Shown in pieces: positions 24,966-34,414 of a stretch of DNA of 64,000 bases. The translations under genes and the position numbers were made by a program. Source of the DNA: Staphylococcus sp. GSSP0090 (lineage in GTDB: Bacteria > Bacillota > Bacilli > Staphylococcales > Staphylococcaceae); assembly GCF_013391405.1 (NCBI RefSeq), contig NZ_JACBFD010000027.1, positions 54,173 to 118,172 of the forward strand, in the 5' to 3' direction. The number at the start of each line of letters is the position of its first letter. Positions within the stretch are counted from its first letter, which is position 1. The notes under the pieces are model-generated. The model was not told where the DNA came from. It saw only the letters and a list, made by a program, of their open reading frames with translations, and did no database searches.

Positions 24966-26339
24966 ATGCAACTAGGCGTCATACTTAATCGTGTATTTAG
25001 AGTCAAGAATAATCCTTTATTTCAATATATAACAGAACACCAAGATGACATTGATAAGTTATATTTGATTTTACCGTTAGAAGATTTATCAGATGCAGCA
25101 GAAGCTAAGCGCAATTATTATCATAAAGTGGTGAGCCATTTTGTGAAAAGTTTAGAATATCATCAAATATATCCATACATTGTTACATACACAAGTTTGG
25201 AAGCATTTTTAGATGAGCTTACTTTAACGCATGTATTAATGGGAAAAGATATCATGAGTTATCACAAGGCAACCTATGATTTCTCACATATTAAATCTGA
25301 CTTAGAGCAGCATCATATTGAGGTCATCGGTCTGCGTGTGAACCATTACTTTCAGCCATCTATGACTTTTAACAAGCAACAACAACCTTATAAGGTGTTT
25401 ACGCGTTTTTACCAAGAGAATCGTAAGCAGTTAATTGCTCACCCAAATATGGATTATCAATATAAACAACTCAGTCAACTTGTTGAAAAGGGCTTTAATA
25501 TGAGTGACATTGAATTGAGCTCAAATCTATCTATGGAAGAGGATGTACGTACAGCTTGGCATAATTTTTTAAGTGAGGACATTTCAAATTATAAGCAATT
25601 AATAGATGATGTGACGCAAGATGATGTCAGTGGATTAGGTAAATACTTAGCATACGGGTTGCTTGATATTCGAGAAATTGTCACGGATTTATTAGCAGGT
25701 TATGAAACTGACGAAACAAATTATGAAGCATTTATAAGAGAAGTGTTGTTCCGTGAATTTTATTATGTCTTAATGACGCAATATCCAGAAACCGCTGTAC
25801 AATCCTTTTCAAAAAAATATCGCAGCATGAACTGGTCTTACAATCAGACAAATTTTAAAGCATGGCAACAAGGCCAAACGGGATATCCCATCGTTGATGC
25901 AGCAATGCACAAACTTAATCAAACAGGCTATATGCATAATCGATTAAGAATGGTCGTCTCGCAATTTTTAACAAAACATTTATTTATAGACTGGACGTGG
26001 GGTGAAGATTACTTTAGACAATATCTCATTGATTATGATAACGCGTCTAATGTCCACGGTTGGCAGTGGTCTGCCTCAACTGGAACCGATGCTGTACCAT
26101 ATTTTAGGATGTTTAACCCTATTCGCCAAAGTGAACGCTTTGATGCGCAAGGTGATTTTATAAAGACGCAGTTGGAAATATTAAATGATGTGCCTAGCAA
26201 ATATATCCATAATCCGACGAGGTACAAAGATGTGCTTCAAGAGCAATATCATATTGAAATAGGCAAAGATTACCCTCAAGCCATAGTAGATCACAAAGCG
26301 TGCAGAGATTATGTGATGCACCAATTTAAACAGTATTAA
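24966..26339 (+). CDS. phrB: Deoxyribodipyrimidine photolyase
   Basis: 457 aa, TAGGAGG ribosome-binding site. It repairs UV-induced cyclobutane pyrimidine dimers using blue light. The N-terminal alpha/beta antenna domain (LGVILNRVFRVKNNPLF) is followed by the helical FAD domain with GQTGYPIVDAAMHKLNQTGY, MHNRLRMVVSQFLTKHLFIDW, QWSASTGTDA and YFRMFNP, the most conserved part of CPD photolyases. Its length fits class I enzymes. It stands alone; a YbgA-like gene, often its neighbour in other bacteria, lies 4.8 kb upstream. Confidence 0.93.
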   Translation: MQLGVILNRVFRVKNNPLFQYITEHQDDIDKLYLILPLEDLSDAAEAKRNYYHKVVSHFVKSLEYHQIYPYIVTYTSLEAFLDELTLTHVLMGKDIMSYHKATYDFSHIKSDLEQHHIEVIGLRVNHYFQPSMTFNKQQQPYKVFTRFYQENRKQLIAHPNMDYQYKQLSQLVEKGFNMSDIELSSNLSMEEDVRTAWHNFLSEDISNYKQLIDDVTQDDVSGLGKYLAYGLLDIREIVTDLLAGYETDETNYEAFIREVLFREFYYVLMTQYPETAVQSFSKKYRSMNWSYNQTNFKAWQQGQTGYPIVDAAMHKLNQTGYMHNRLRMVVSQFLTKHLFIDWTWGEDYFRQYLIDYDNASNVHGWQWSASTGTDAVPYFRMFNPIRQSERFDAQGDFIKTQLEILNDVPSKYIHNPTRYKDVLQEQYHIEIGKDYPQAIVDHKACRDYVMHQFKQY

Positions 26340-26440
26340 ATATTGAGAAAAATTTGAGGCGCATACATTCAAATCACAAACTAAAATAACAGTTGAATTT
26401 ATGCGATAGCAGTGAGATTTTAAAGGTGACAAGATAAATA

Positions 26441-26477
26441 AAAAAGCCTAGAAAAATAAAGTTTACTTTTCTAGGTT
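26441..26477 (-). terminator. Terminator of the lipoprotein gene
   Basis: On the minus strand AACCTAGAAAA pairs with TTTTCTAGGCTT and six T follow. It also lies downstream of phrB and may serve both. Confidence 0.8.
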
Positions 26478-26494
26478 ATTGATAGCTCAAATTA

Positions 26495-27337
26495 TTATTC
26501 AGGTTCGCCATCTTCATCATATTTTGTTACGTTACCATCTTGATCTACGATATAAGAACCCGCTAAATCACCATCTTTATCAGTAAAAGAGAATCCCCAG
26601 TCCCCATTATCACTTTGTTCAGGCTCTTTATATGTGTATTGTGATGTATCCAATTGTTCTCCCTCATAATCTTCAACTTTATCAATGACATTGTCTCTGG
26701 TTACTTTTTCGCTGCTGTCGTCATTGTTACTATCGTCCGTGCTACTGCTTTCACTTGAGTTACTAGATTCCGAAATAATAGAAGTAAAGTTGTCTATTTC
26801 GCTTTGAGAAATATTTTTAAGATTGACGGTTTTAGGATTATTAAGTATGCGGTTAGATTCATTTTTTGAATATTCATCCTCATCCCAACGTTTATCTTGA
26901 AAATGACTTGGTACATCATAAACATCAATCGTCCCGTCATTGTTGTCCTTATAAATCACTTGACCTGCAGCTGTATACGAACCATATAATGCTTGTGTAC
27001 CATTAGGGAATGTAGCAGAAGCACTTTCATTATAAGGATTTAACACTTCACCAGATATATCTTTATGACTAATCTTCAAGTCATCAATGTCATTGTTGTT
27101 CCCGATTACAGAAAGCCATACTTTGGCGTAGTGTTGTGGTGAATTGGTACTTTCAGTATTCTGATTATTGCTTGATGTATTGTTGTTAGATGACGATTGG
27201 TTATTATCATTATTATTGTTCCCTTGTTTATCTGAGTTTTTGGAGTCTCCACCCGATCCGGTATTAATGTTGACATCGCATGCTGACAAGCCTAAAGTAG
27301 CAACAACTAACCCGGTTGCAATATATTTATATTTCAT
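26495..27337 (-). CDS. Lipoprotein of unknown function
   Basis: 280 aa from the ATG at 27337 (AAGGGGGA upstream). A lipoprotein signal ends in LSAC (C20), then comes an Asn/Ser/Asp-rich linker of about 45 residues. The central domain (about 70-185) starts HYAKVWLSVIGN; a second Ser/Asp linker precedes a C-terminal segment with GDWGFSFTDKDGDLAGSYIVD. Exposed on the membrane outer face. This two-domain plan with a Ser/Asp spacer recurs among staphylococcal lipoproteins, but I do not recognise a characterised homolog. Monocistronic. Confidence 0.75.
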   Translation of the reverse strand: MKYKYIATGLVVATLGLSACDVNINTGSGGDSKNSDKQGNNNNDNNQSSSNNNTSSNNQNTESTNSPQHYAKVWLSVIGNNNDIDDLKISHKDISGEVLNPYNESASATFPNGTQALYGSYTAAGQVIYKDNNDGTIDVYDVPSHFQDKRWDEDEYSKNESNRILNNPKTVNLKNISQSEIDNFTSIISESSNSSESSSTDDSNNDDSSEKVTRDNVIDKVEDYEGEQLDTSQYTYKEPEQSDNGDWGFSFTDKDGDLAGSYIVDQDGNVTKYDEDGEPE

Positions 27338-27449
27338 AAAATCCCCCTTGTTATAATCAAACATATATTTATTATACTAAAATAGTTGTTGAAAATCTTT
27401 TTATTTATAAATATTGTTGTGGTGATTTGTAAGTGGGGTGTAAAAAATT

Positions 27450-27500
27450 AAAGATGATACGCGAAATCTCATGCACAGGATGTCGTATATCATCTTTATT
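27450..27500 (-). terminator. Terminator of the YdcF-like gene
   Basis: AAAGATGATACGCGA and TCGTATATCATCTTT form a stem with one bulge. T-rich sequence follows on the minus strand after the gene ending at 27538. Confidence 0.75.
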
Positions 27501-27537
27501 TTGAATAGGTTAACGAAAAAAGGGACATACAATTTCA

Positions 27538-28632
27538 TCATTGAAATAGATAAGAGATGATGCCAATCGCAATATAAAATATACTAATGAGAGATAAAAT
27601 AATCATATGACGATATTTATGGATAGCTAGGGTAGCGATATATTCTCTAATAATGGCATTTGTCCAAAAATACAATTTAACAGATGCACCAAATACTTCA
27701 TAATTTAAATTTAATTGATGTGCAAGTTGACCTGCACGTAGTGTATGAAAATGATTCGTAACAATATAGCATTGTGCATGAGGATTAGACATAGCTGCTT
27801 TGCTGAATTTTAAATTTTCATGTGTATTTTGTGATTTGTTTTCAACCATACTGTTAGATATATCAAACCCTTTTGATCTTGCATATTCTTGCATTGCTTG
27901 TCCTTCAGCAATTAGTTCGTCTGTTCCTTGTCCGCCAGAAAAGATAACCTTTGCTGTTGGATACTTTTTAGAAAGTTTAAGTCCTTTATGAATACGACTT
28001 TGCAATAATGGTGGGACTTTGTTATTGATTAGCCCGCTACCCAAAATAATAATGAATTCAGGAGGCGCACTTTTTTTCTTGAATTTTAAAAATAGATAAG
28101 TTGTTACAAAAGCAAAAATGTGTAATATGAAATACAGGACGAGTGCAGAAATCCAATGCCAAGTGAGTAAGTAATATGTTCCTTTAATTGAGTTAATTAT
28201 AATGCTTATAATAAACAGTAATATAATAACGAACGCTAGTCCCCAAGATAATAAATTTGTTACTCTTGCACCTTCTTTTGTCACTAATTGCCAACCGAAA
28301 TAAATTAAACTGCCTATGAGTAAAATAAAAGATAGTGGAAATACCAGAATGATGAATGCTGCAATTAAAATAAATAAGAGTGTTAGCCACTCATTATTTA
28401 TTTTTATAACAAGCATATACAAAATGAACATCACTAGGAACAAACTTAGATTAATAAAGCCACCTTTATACAAATTACTTTTGTCTAAAATAAAGGATAA
28501 AATCATCGTTGTGAGTAACATGAGCACAATAAAGGACCATACATAAATGATATACGTCACACCCTTGTAGTGAAATTTTATATGATGAATATGAAGTACA
28601 GTATACAATATAAAAATTAAATATATGCCCAT
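27538..28632 (-). CDS. YdcF/ElyC-family (DUF218) membrane protein
   Basis: 364 aa. Six or so hydrophobic helices occupy residues 1-185. The DUF218 domain follows: FIIILGSGLINNKVPPLLQSR, KVIFSGGQGTDELIAEGQAM, NKSQNTHENLKFS and YIVTNHFHTLRAGQLA, and one more helix ends the protein. E. coli ElyC and SanA act in envelope assembly; Gram-positive members are uncharacterised. No good ribosome-binding site precedes the ATG at 28632, so the real start could be further in. It is divergent from the cnt operon. Confidence 0.78.
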   Translation of the reverse strand: MGIYLIFILYTVLHIHHIKFHYKGVTYIIYVWSFIVLMLLTTMILSFILDKSNLYKGGFINLSLFLVMFILYMLVIKINNEWLTLLFILIAAFIILVFPLSFILLIGSLIYFGWQLVTKEGARVTNLLSWGLAFVIILLFIISIIINSIKGTYYLLTWHWISALVLYFILHIFAFVTTYLFLKFKKKSAPPEFIIILGSGLINNKVPPLLQSRIHKGLKLSKKYPTAKVIFSGGQGTDELIAEGQAMQEYARSKGFDISNSMVENKSQNTHENLKFSKAAMSNPHAQCYIVTNHFHTLRAGQLAHQLNLNYEVFGASVKLYFWTNAIIREYIATLAIHKYRHMIILSLISIFYIAIGIISYLFQ

Positions 28633-28675
28633 GTGTCATTATTGTTATATAGATAACTTAAAACCACATGTGCAG

Positions 28676-28731
28676 AAATAGCTATCAAATTTAGATCATC
28701 ATTGCTAAGTTTGATAGCTATTTTATTTTTT
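28676..28731 (+). terminator. Terminator-like hairpin ahead of the cnt promoter
   Basis: AAATAGCTATCAAA pairs perfectly with TTTGATAGCTATTT over a 20-nt loop, and T-rich sequence follows on the plus strand. No plus-strand gene precedes it; it sits between the divergent ydcF-like and cntK genes and could insulate the cnt promoter. Confidence 0.55.
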
Positions 28732-28750
28732 AAAAATTTTAATATGATAA

Positions 28751-28809
28751 TTGACTTTATGTTATTAAAGTTATATTATGTTTTTTAAATCGTAATGATT
28801 CTTATTATC
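28751..28809 (+). promoter_or_regulatory. cnt operon promoter with Fur/Zur-like box
   Basis: TTGACT (28751-28756) and TATTAT (28774-28779) with exactly 17 bp between form a strong sigma-A promoter. CGTAATGATTCTTATTATC (28791-28809), just after the expected start of transcription, matches the classical 19-bp Fur box at 16 of 19 positions; its left half, AATCGTAATGATT, also resembles the staphylococcal Zur box. In S. aureus the cnt operon is repressed by both Fur and Zur, so iron and zinc starvation should induce it here. Site identity is by eye. Confidence 0.75.
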
Positions 28810-28852
28810 AAAAAAGAGGATAAGACATTTATTTTTATGAAAGGAGTTATTT

Positions 28853-29695
28853 ATGGGAAAAAGGTGTGTTCAATTTTCAAAATATAATCCATCGGGCAAT
28901 ATGACTGTCTTGGTGCATTCTAAACATGCAAAATCTGAATATGCCACTATTGCAAATCAAATCATGGCAACCACGCATATTCATTGTGAGCAAGTAGGAT
29001 TTATTGAATCGATAGACCCACAACATTTTCACTTAGTGATGAGTGGTAATGAATTTTGTGGTAATGCGGCCATTTCTTTTATGCATTATTTGAAACAACA
29101 TGATTTCATCGACCATTCGGATATGTTGGGTGAAGCCAATAGCGTGCCGTTGCAAATGCAGATATCGGGACGGTCTGATTTAGTGACATGTGAAATGCAT
29201 CGTGATGGTTATTATGCAGTGTCTATGCCACAACCAAAATACATAAAACAAGCGCAACTTACATTAGATGGGCAGATATTTTATATAACTAAAATTGTTT
29301 ATGAAAGTTATCTGCATGTTGTCATTCCAGTTGAGAGGATTACGGCACAACTGCAAAAAGAGATAGAAAGATTTGTTCAAACGACACGATGGGATAAAGG
29401 GTTTAAAACCATAGGCGTCATGTTGTTTAACAGGGAAACGCAGTATCTAACACCACTCATATATTTGCCAGAGGTACAAAGTATGATTTGGGAAAATAGT
29501 TGTGGTTCTGGTGCAGCATCTATAGGTATTTTTGAAAATATTCACAATGCCCCTTCGTGTGAAGGTTATAAGGTCTACCAACCTGGCGGGCATATTGTCG
29601 TTACATCACAATATCATGCTCAAACCCAAACATACCGAGCAACAATCAAAGGCAAAGTGAGTACGGTGGCCACAGGGACTGCATACATAGAATAG
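28853..29695 (+). CDS. cntK: Histidine racemase CntK
   Basis: 280 aa, AAAGGAG ribosome-binding site. A diaminopimelate-epimerase fold with the two catalytic cysteines in NEFCGNAA (C69) and ENSCGSGAASIG (C217). CntK converts L-histidine to D-histidine, the first step of staphylopine synthesis. It opens a nine-gene operon; cntL follows after 9 nt. The name rests on operon position as much as on sequence, since DapF-fold racemases are similar. Confidence 0.93.
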   Translation: MGKRCVQFSKYNPSGNMTVLVHSKHAKSEYATIANQIMATTHIHCEQVGFIESIDPQHFHLVMSGNEFCGNAAISFMHYLKQHDFIDHSDMLGEANSVPLQMQISGRSDLVTCEMHRDGYYAVSMPQPKYIKQAQLTLDGQIFYITKIVYESYLHVVIPVERITAQLQKEIERFVQTTRWDKGFKTIGVMLFNRETQYLTPLIYLPEVQSMIWENSCGSGAASIGIFENIHNAPSCEGYKVYQPGGHIVVTSQYHAQTQTYRATIKGKVSTVATGTAYIE

Positions 29696-29704
29696 GAGAT
29701 TAAA

Positions 29705-30529
29705 ATGAAACAAACAAATTCAAAGATCAACATACAAGAGAAATTAGAAACATATCTAAGTGAATTTGAAATTCAATATACAGAAACAATAAAAAATAGT
29801 AACAACATTAAAAAACTAGAATTATTGATTGAGGATTATAGTGCTTTTATCTTAAATCAACAATATCAATTAGCATATTTGGTTTGGCCAGATATACAGA
29901 AAAAGGACATGCTGACTCAGAAATTGGCGAATATAAGTGCCAAGTGTGTGAAACAAATGGAAATGATTAGAGCGCAACGATTGCTAGAGGGTAGGGCGTC
30001 ATCCTCAAATTATTTTGAAAATATTGAGCATTGTATTAATGAAGAATTTGGGCAATTTAAAGTAACAGCCAAAGATAAATTATTACTGATTGGTTCAGGT
30101 GCCTATCCGATGACACTGATACAATTTGCGAAATCAACGGGCGCAGAAGTCATAGGTATAGATATCGATGAAGCAGCAGTCAATTTGGGGAAACGTGTAG
30201 CTCGGACACTTGCACCAGAAGCTAAGATACATATAACAAATCAAAAGGTAGAACAACTAGCAGATCTGCATACAGTGACACATATTATTTTTAGTTCTAC
30301 AGTCCCAATAAAATATGACATTTTAGATCAATTATATGAATTAACGAATGATCGAGTTGTTATTTCAATGCGCTATGGCAATCATTTTAAAGCGCTATTT
30401 AATTATCCAACTAAGCCAACAGATGCTCAAAAATGGACTTGTTTGAATGAACAAATACGCGATAACCAAATATTTGATATTGCCATTTATCAAAAAGCAT
30501 TAGTAGAGGTTGGTGTAGGGGATGTCTAA
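29705..30529 (+). CDS. cntL: Staphylopine synthesis aminobutyrate transferase CntL
   Basis: 274 aa. A helical N-terminal part precedes a Rossmann domain with LLLIGSGAYPMTLIQFA and EVIGIDIDEAAVNLGKRVA, typical of nicotianamine-synthase-like enzymes. CntL transfers an aminobutyrate group from S-adenosylmethionine to D-histidine. Its end overlaps the start of cntM by 8 nt, so the two are translationally coupled. Length and order match S. aureus. Confidence 0.93.
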   Translation: MKQTNSKINIQEKLETYLSEFEIQYTETIKNSNNIKKLELLIEDYSAFILNQQYQLAYLVWPDIQKKDMLTQKLANISAKCVKQMEMIRAQRLLEGRASSSNYFENIEHCINEEFGQFKVTAKDKLLLIGSGAYPMTLIQFAKSTGAEVIGIDIDEAAVNLGKRVARTLAPEAKIHITNQKVEQLADLHTVTHIIFSSTVPIKYDILDQLYELTNDRVVISMRYGNHFKALFNYPTKPTDAQKWTCLNEQIRDNQIFDIAIYQKALVEVGVGDV

Positions 30530-31847
30530 TATTTTAATTGCTGGGACAGGGCCGGTAGCAGTGCAATTAGCTAAGATTTTCACTGAAATGCAGTGTGCAC
30601 GTGTAAGCATGGTTGGTCGTGCTCAAAGTTCTGTTAAATCTCAACATTTTTATCAATGCTATCAACGCACTCCACGCTTAAAAGTTACCGTTCAAAACGA
30701 TGACCATCGTCAATTAGCAGGCCAATTTGAACTACAACATATGTATGCAGACTATCAAGATTTACATCATCAAAATGAAGGTTCGTATCAATATGACACT
30801 TTGATTATGGCGTGTAATGCTGAAGCTTATCGCTCTATTTTAGCGCAGTTGCCTCAAGCATTATTAAAACGGTTAGCACATATTGTACTTGTATCACCTA
30901 CCATTGGCTCTCACATGATTGTGCAACAGCAGTTACGTTCAATGCATGTCGATGCCGAGGTGATCGTTTTTTCAACATATATTGGCGACACACGCGTGTT
31001 AGACAAAGCATCACCTCAACATGTTATGACGGCAGGTGTTAAATCCAAGGTGTATATCAGCTCGATGAAGCAAGATTCAAAAATGTTAAGTACAATCATT
31101 GATTTATTTGAAAGTTTAAACATACAGCTCATAGCGGTAGCGTCACCATTGCTAGCAGAATCACGCAACAGTTCATTGTATGTTCATCCGCCGCTATTCA
31201 TGAATGATTTTTCACTGAATACGATTCTGAATGGTAGTACAGTACCAGTCTATGTATATAAATTATTTCCAGAAGGGCCCATTACAATGCAATTAATTGC
31301 TGAAATGCGCGCACTATGGCAGGAGATAAATTTAATATTAAAAAAACTAGAAACAGCACCATTGAATTTGTTGAAATTTATGGTGCGAGAAAATTATCCA
31401 GTACGTGATGAGACGATGAGTGAACAAGACATTGAGCGTTTTGAAGGGTTAGCCAAGGTACATCAAGAATATTTATTATACGTACGCTATAGTGCGATTT
31501 TAATTGATCCCTTTTCAAAACCAGATGCTGAAGGAAGATATTTTGATTTCTCAGCGGTGCCATTTAAACAAATATATCAAAACGAACAAGGTGTGATGCA
31601 AATACCTCGAATGCCGTATGAAGATTATTATCGAACAACAATCATTCAACAACTAGGCAGACACCTCTTGGTTAAGACACCCACCATCGATAACTTATTA
31701 CATAGATATGAAACACATATATCGAATTTTGTGAAAACACATACAGAATTAAATTTTTCTAACCAATTTGAACTACAAAATTTTGAACATGATACACGAT
31801 TAATTACTCAATATTTAAAAAATAATTGCACATTAAACAAAATATAA
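30522..31847 (+). CDS. cntM: Staphylopine dehydrogenase CntM
   Basis: 441 aa. The N-terminal dinucleotide-binding motif ILIAGTGPVAVQLAKIF and the opine-dehydrogenase-like C-terminal domain identify CntM, which reductively condenses the CntL product with pyruvate using NAD(P)H to give staphylopine. It overlaps cntL by 8 nt; cntA follows after 21 nt. No irregularities are seen. Confidence 0.93.
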   Translation: MSNILIAGTGPVAVQLAKIFTEMQCARVSMVGRAQSSVKSQHFYQCYQRTPRLKVTVQNDDHRQLAGQFELQHMYADYQDLHHQNEGSYQYDTLIMACNAEAYRSILAQLPQALLKRLAHIVLVSPTIGSHMIVQQQLRSMHVDAEVIVFSTYIGDTRVLDKASPQHVMTAGVKSKVYISSMKQDSKMLSTIIDLFESLNIQLIAVASPLLAESRNSSLYVHPPLFMNDFSLNTILNGSTVPVYVYKLFPEGPITMQLIAEMRALWQEINLILKKLETAPLNLLKFMVRENYPVRDETMSEQDIERFEGLAKVHQEYLLYVRYSAILIDPFSKPDAEGRYFDFSAVPFKQIYQNEQGVMQIPRMPYEDYYRTTIIQQLGRHLLVKTPTIDNLLHRYETHISNFVKTHTELNFSNQFELQNFEHDTRLITQYLKNNCTLNKI

Positions 31848-31868
31848 AAACGAGAAAGCGGTGACTCA

Positions 31869-33464
31869 ATGAATAAAGTAACCAAATTAAGTGCTGTGTT
31901 GATTGCATCAGGAATGATTTTAACTGGGTGTAGTCATCATGGGCTGGACAAACAAAAAGAGGAAAAGCAATTAACTTATACAACTGTGAAGGACATTGGA
32001 GATATGAACCCCCATGTGTATGGTGGATCGATGTCTGCAGAAAGTATGATTTATGAACCATTAGTAAAAAATACTAAAGACGGCATTAAACCCCAATTAG
32101 CAAAAAGTTGGGATATATCTAATGACGGTAAAACATACACGTTTCACTTACGAGATGATGTGAAGTTCCATGACGGTACATCTTTTGATGCACAGGCAGT
32201 GAAACAAAATATTGATGCTGTGCAACAGAATAAAGCGCTACATTCATGGATTAAACTGTCTACATTAATCGATCATGTAAAGGTGAAGGATAAATATACA
32301 GTAGAACTCAAACTAACAGAAGCCTATCAACCAGCATTAGCTGAACTTGCAATGCCAAGGCCGTATGTGTTTGTATCACCAAAAGATTTTAAAAATAATA
32401 CAACAAAAGACGGCGTGAAAGCTTTTGATGGCACGGGACCATTTAAGGCAGGAGAGCATAAGAAAGATGAGTCTGCAGAATTTGTTAAAAATAATGATTA
32501 CTGGGGTGAAAAGGCAAAATTAAATAAGGTCGTTGCAAAAGTGATGCCAGCAGGTGAGACAGCATTTTTAGCTATGAAAAAAGGAGAAACTAATTTTGCG
32601 TTCACGGACGATAGGGGTACGGATAGTTTAGATAAAGATGCATTGAAACAACTAACTGATAAAGGTGATTATCAGACCTTGCGCAGTCAGGCAATGAATA
32701 CCAAAATGATCGTTGCTAATTCAGGAAACAAAGATCATGCAGTTAGTGATAAGAAAGTGAGACAAGCAATTGGACATATGGTAGACAGAGATAAAATAAC
32801 CAAAGATATTTTAGATGATCAAGAGAAGCCGGCTAAGCAATTGTTTTCTAAAAATGTGACGGATATCAATTTTGATTTACCTACACGTCAATTTGATATG
32901 AAGAAGGCGGGTCAGTTATTAGATGAAGCAGGATGGAAAATGTCTGATGAGACAGGTATGCGTCAAAAAGATGGTAAAGATTTAGCACTATCGATGTTTT
33001 ATGATAAAGCTTCGGCGAGTCAAAAAGAACAGGCAGAGTTTTTACAAGCTGAATTCAAAAAAGCAGGTGTTACATTAAACATTAATGGTGAAACATCAGA
33101 GAAAATCGCTGAGCGACGTAGTTCAGGAGACTATGATCTTATGTTCAATCAAACATGGGGATTGCTATATGATCCGCAAAGTACGATGAGCGCATTTAAA
33201 TCGAAAAATGGCTATGCTAGTGCAACTGCCGGTGTTCAGAATAAAGAAGCATTATATGAGCGTATAGACCAAGCTTTTAAAATTCAAAATCAACAAGCAC
33301 GCTCCGATGCTTATAGAAACATTTTAGAACAATTAGACGAAGAGAGTGTATTTATTCCTGTATCACATGGTCGTATGACGGTAGTGGCACCGAAAGACTT
33401 AGATGGTGTGACATTTACACAATCACAATATGAACTACCATTTAATGAAATGCGTTATAAGTAA
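31869..33464 (+). CDS. cntA: Staphylopine-metal binding lipoprotein CntA
   Basis: 531 aa. A lipoprotein signal with LTGC (C21) anchors it to the outer face of the membrane. The rest is a family 5 extracellular solute-binding protein, the group used by oligopeptide and nickel transporters (FHLRDDVKFHDGTSFDA, the usual signature region, about 95-115). CntA captures staphylopine complexes of Ni, Co, Zn or Cu and hands them to the CntBC channel. AAGCGGTG precedes the start. Confidence 0.92.
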   Translation: MNKVTKLSAVLIASGMILTGCSHHGLDKQKEEKQLTYTTVKDIGDMNPHVYGGSMSAESMIYEPLVKNTKDGIKPQLAKSWDISNDGKTYTFHLRDDVKFHDGTSFDAQAVKQNIDAVQQNKALHSWIKLSTLIDHVKVKDKYTVELKLTEAYQPALAELAMPRPYVFVSPKDFKNNTTKDGVKAFDGTGPFKAGEHKKDESAEFVKNNDYWGEKAKLNKVVAKVMPAGETAFLAMKKGETNFAFTDDRGTDSLDKDALKQLTDKGDYQTLRSQAMNTKMIVANSGNKDHAVSDKKVRQAIGHMVDRDKITKDILDDQEKPAKQLFSKNVTDINFDLPTRQFDMKKAGQLLDEAGWKMSDETGMRQKDGKDLALSMFYDKASASQKEQAEFLQAEFKKAGVTLNINGETSEKIAERRSSGDYDLMFNQTWGLLYDPQSTMSAFKSKNGYASATAGVQNKEALYERIDQAFKIQNQQARSDAYRNILEQLDEESVFIPVSHGRMTVVAPKDLDGVTFTQSQYELPFNEMRYK

Positions 33465-33475
33465 GGAGTGACCTT

Positions 33476-34414
33476 ATGTTCAAGTTTATATTCAGGCGAA
33501 TCAGCATCATGATTCCGTTAATGTTGATTGTCAGTTTGATTACTTTCGGGTTGAGCTTTATCACGAATGAACAACCCGCAGTTGCCATTCTACATGCACA
33601 AGGTGTGCCACATATTACACCACGACTGATAGAAGAAACGAATGCCAAGTATGGTTTTGACCAACCATTAATCGTTCAATATTGGCATTGGTTGATGCAA
33701 GCGGTGCAGCTCGATTTTGGAACAAGTTATATCACGGGTGACCCTGTAGTTGAGCGTATAGGTCCTGCATTTATAAATACGTTTAAGTTGACTGTTGTTT
33801 CAAGCATTGCCGTGATTACGGTGTCCATTGTCTTGGGTGTGACAAGTGCTTTAACAGCTGGAAAGTATACAGACCGAATAATAAGATCTATCGCATTCTT
33901 TTTAACGGCATTACCTTCCTATTGGGTAGCCTCTATATTGATTATTTATTTTTCCGTCAAGTTGAATCTACTTCCTACTTCAGGATTAACAGGCATTGAA
34001 AGTTATATTTTACCTGTAACCATCATTACGATGTCGTATGCAGGTATATACTTTAGAAATGTTAGAAGTGCCATGATTGAGCAACTGAATAAAGATTATG
34101 TGTTGTATTTAAAAGCTTGTGGCGTGACATCATCGACAGTGCTGTGGCATGTGTTGCGTAATGCATTACAAGTCGCTGTTTCTATCTTTTGTATGTCCGT
34201 ACCTATGATTATGGCAGGTTTAGTCGTTATTGAGCATGTTTTTGCATGGCCAGGTTTAGGTCAATTAAGTTTAAAGGCCATTCTAGAACAGGACTTTCCA
34301 GTCATTCAAGCGTATGTGCTTATCGTCGCCATGTTATTTATCATCTTTAATACATTGGCTGACATCATCAATGCGCTACTCAACCCTAGACTAAGAGAGG
34401 TGGATGGCCGATGA
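33476..34414 (+). CDS. cntB: Staphylopine importer permease CntB
   Basis: 312 aa, AAGGAGTG ribosome-binding site. The OppB/DppB-type layout is clear: N-terminal helix, periplasm-side loop with PLIVQYWHWLMQAVQLDFGTS, then five helices and the EAA-like cytoplasmic loop VLYLKACGVTSSTVLWHV contacting the ATPases. It pairs with CntC to form the channel. Its stop overlaps the cntC start by 4 nt (ATGA). Confidence 0.92.
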   Translation: MFKFIFRRISIMIPLMLIVSLITFGLSFITNEQPAVAILHAQGVPHITPRLIEETNAKYGFDQPLIVQYWHWLMQAVQLDFGTSYITGDPVVERIGPAFINTFKLTVVSSIAVITVSIVLGVTSALTAGKYTDRIIRSIAFFLTALPSYWVASILIIYFSVKLNLLPTSGLTGIESYILPVTIITMSYAGIYFRNVRSAMIEQLNKDYVLYLKACGVTSSTVLWHVLRNALQVAVSIFCMSVPMIMAGLVVIEHVFAWPGLGQLSLKAILEQDFPVIQAYVLIVAMLFIIFNTLADIINALLNPRLREVDGR

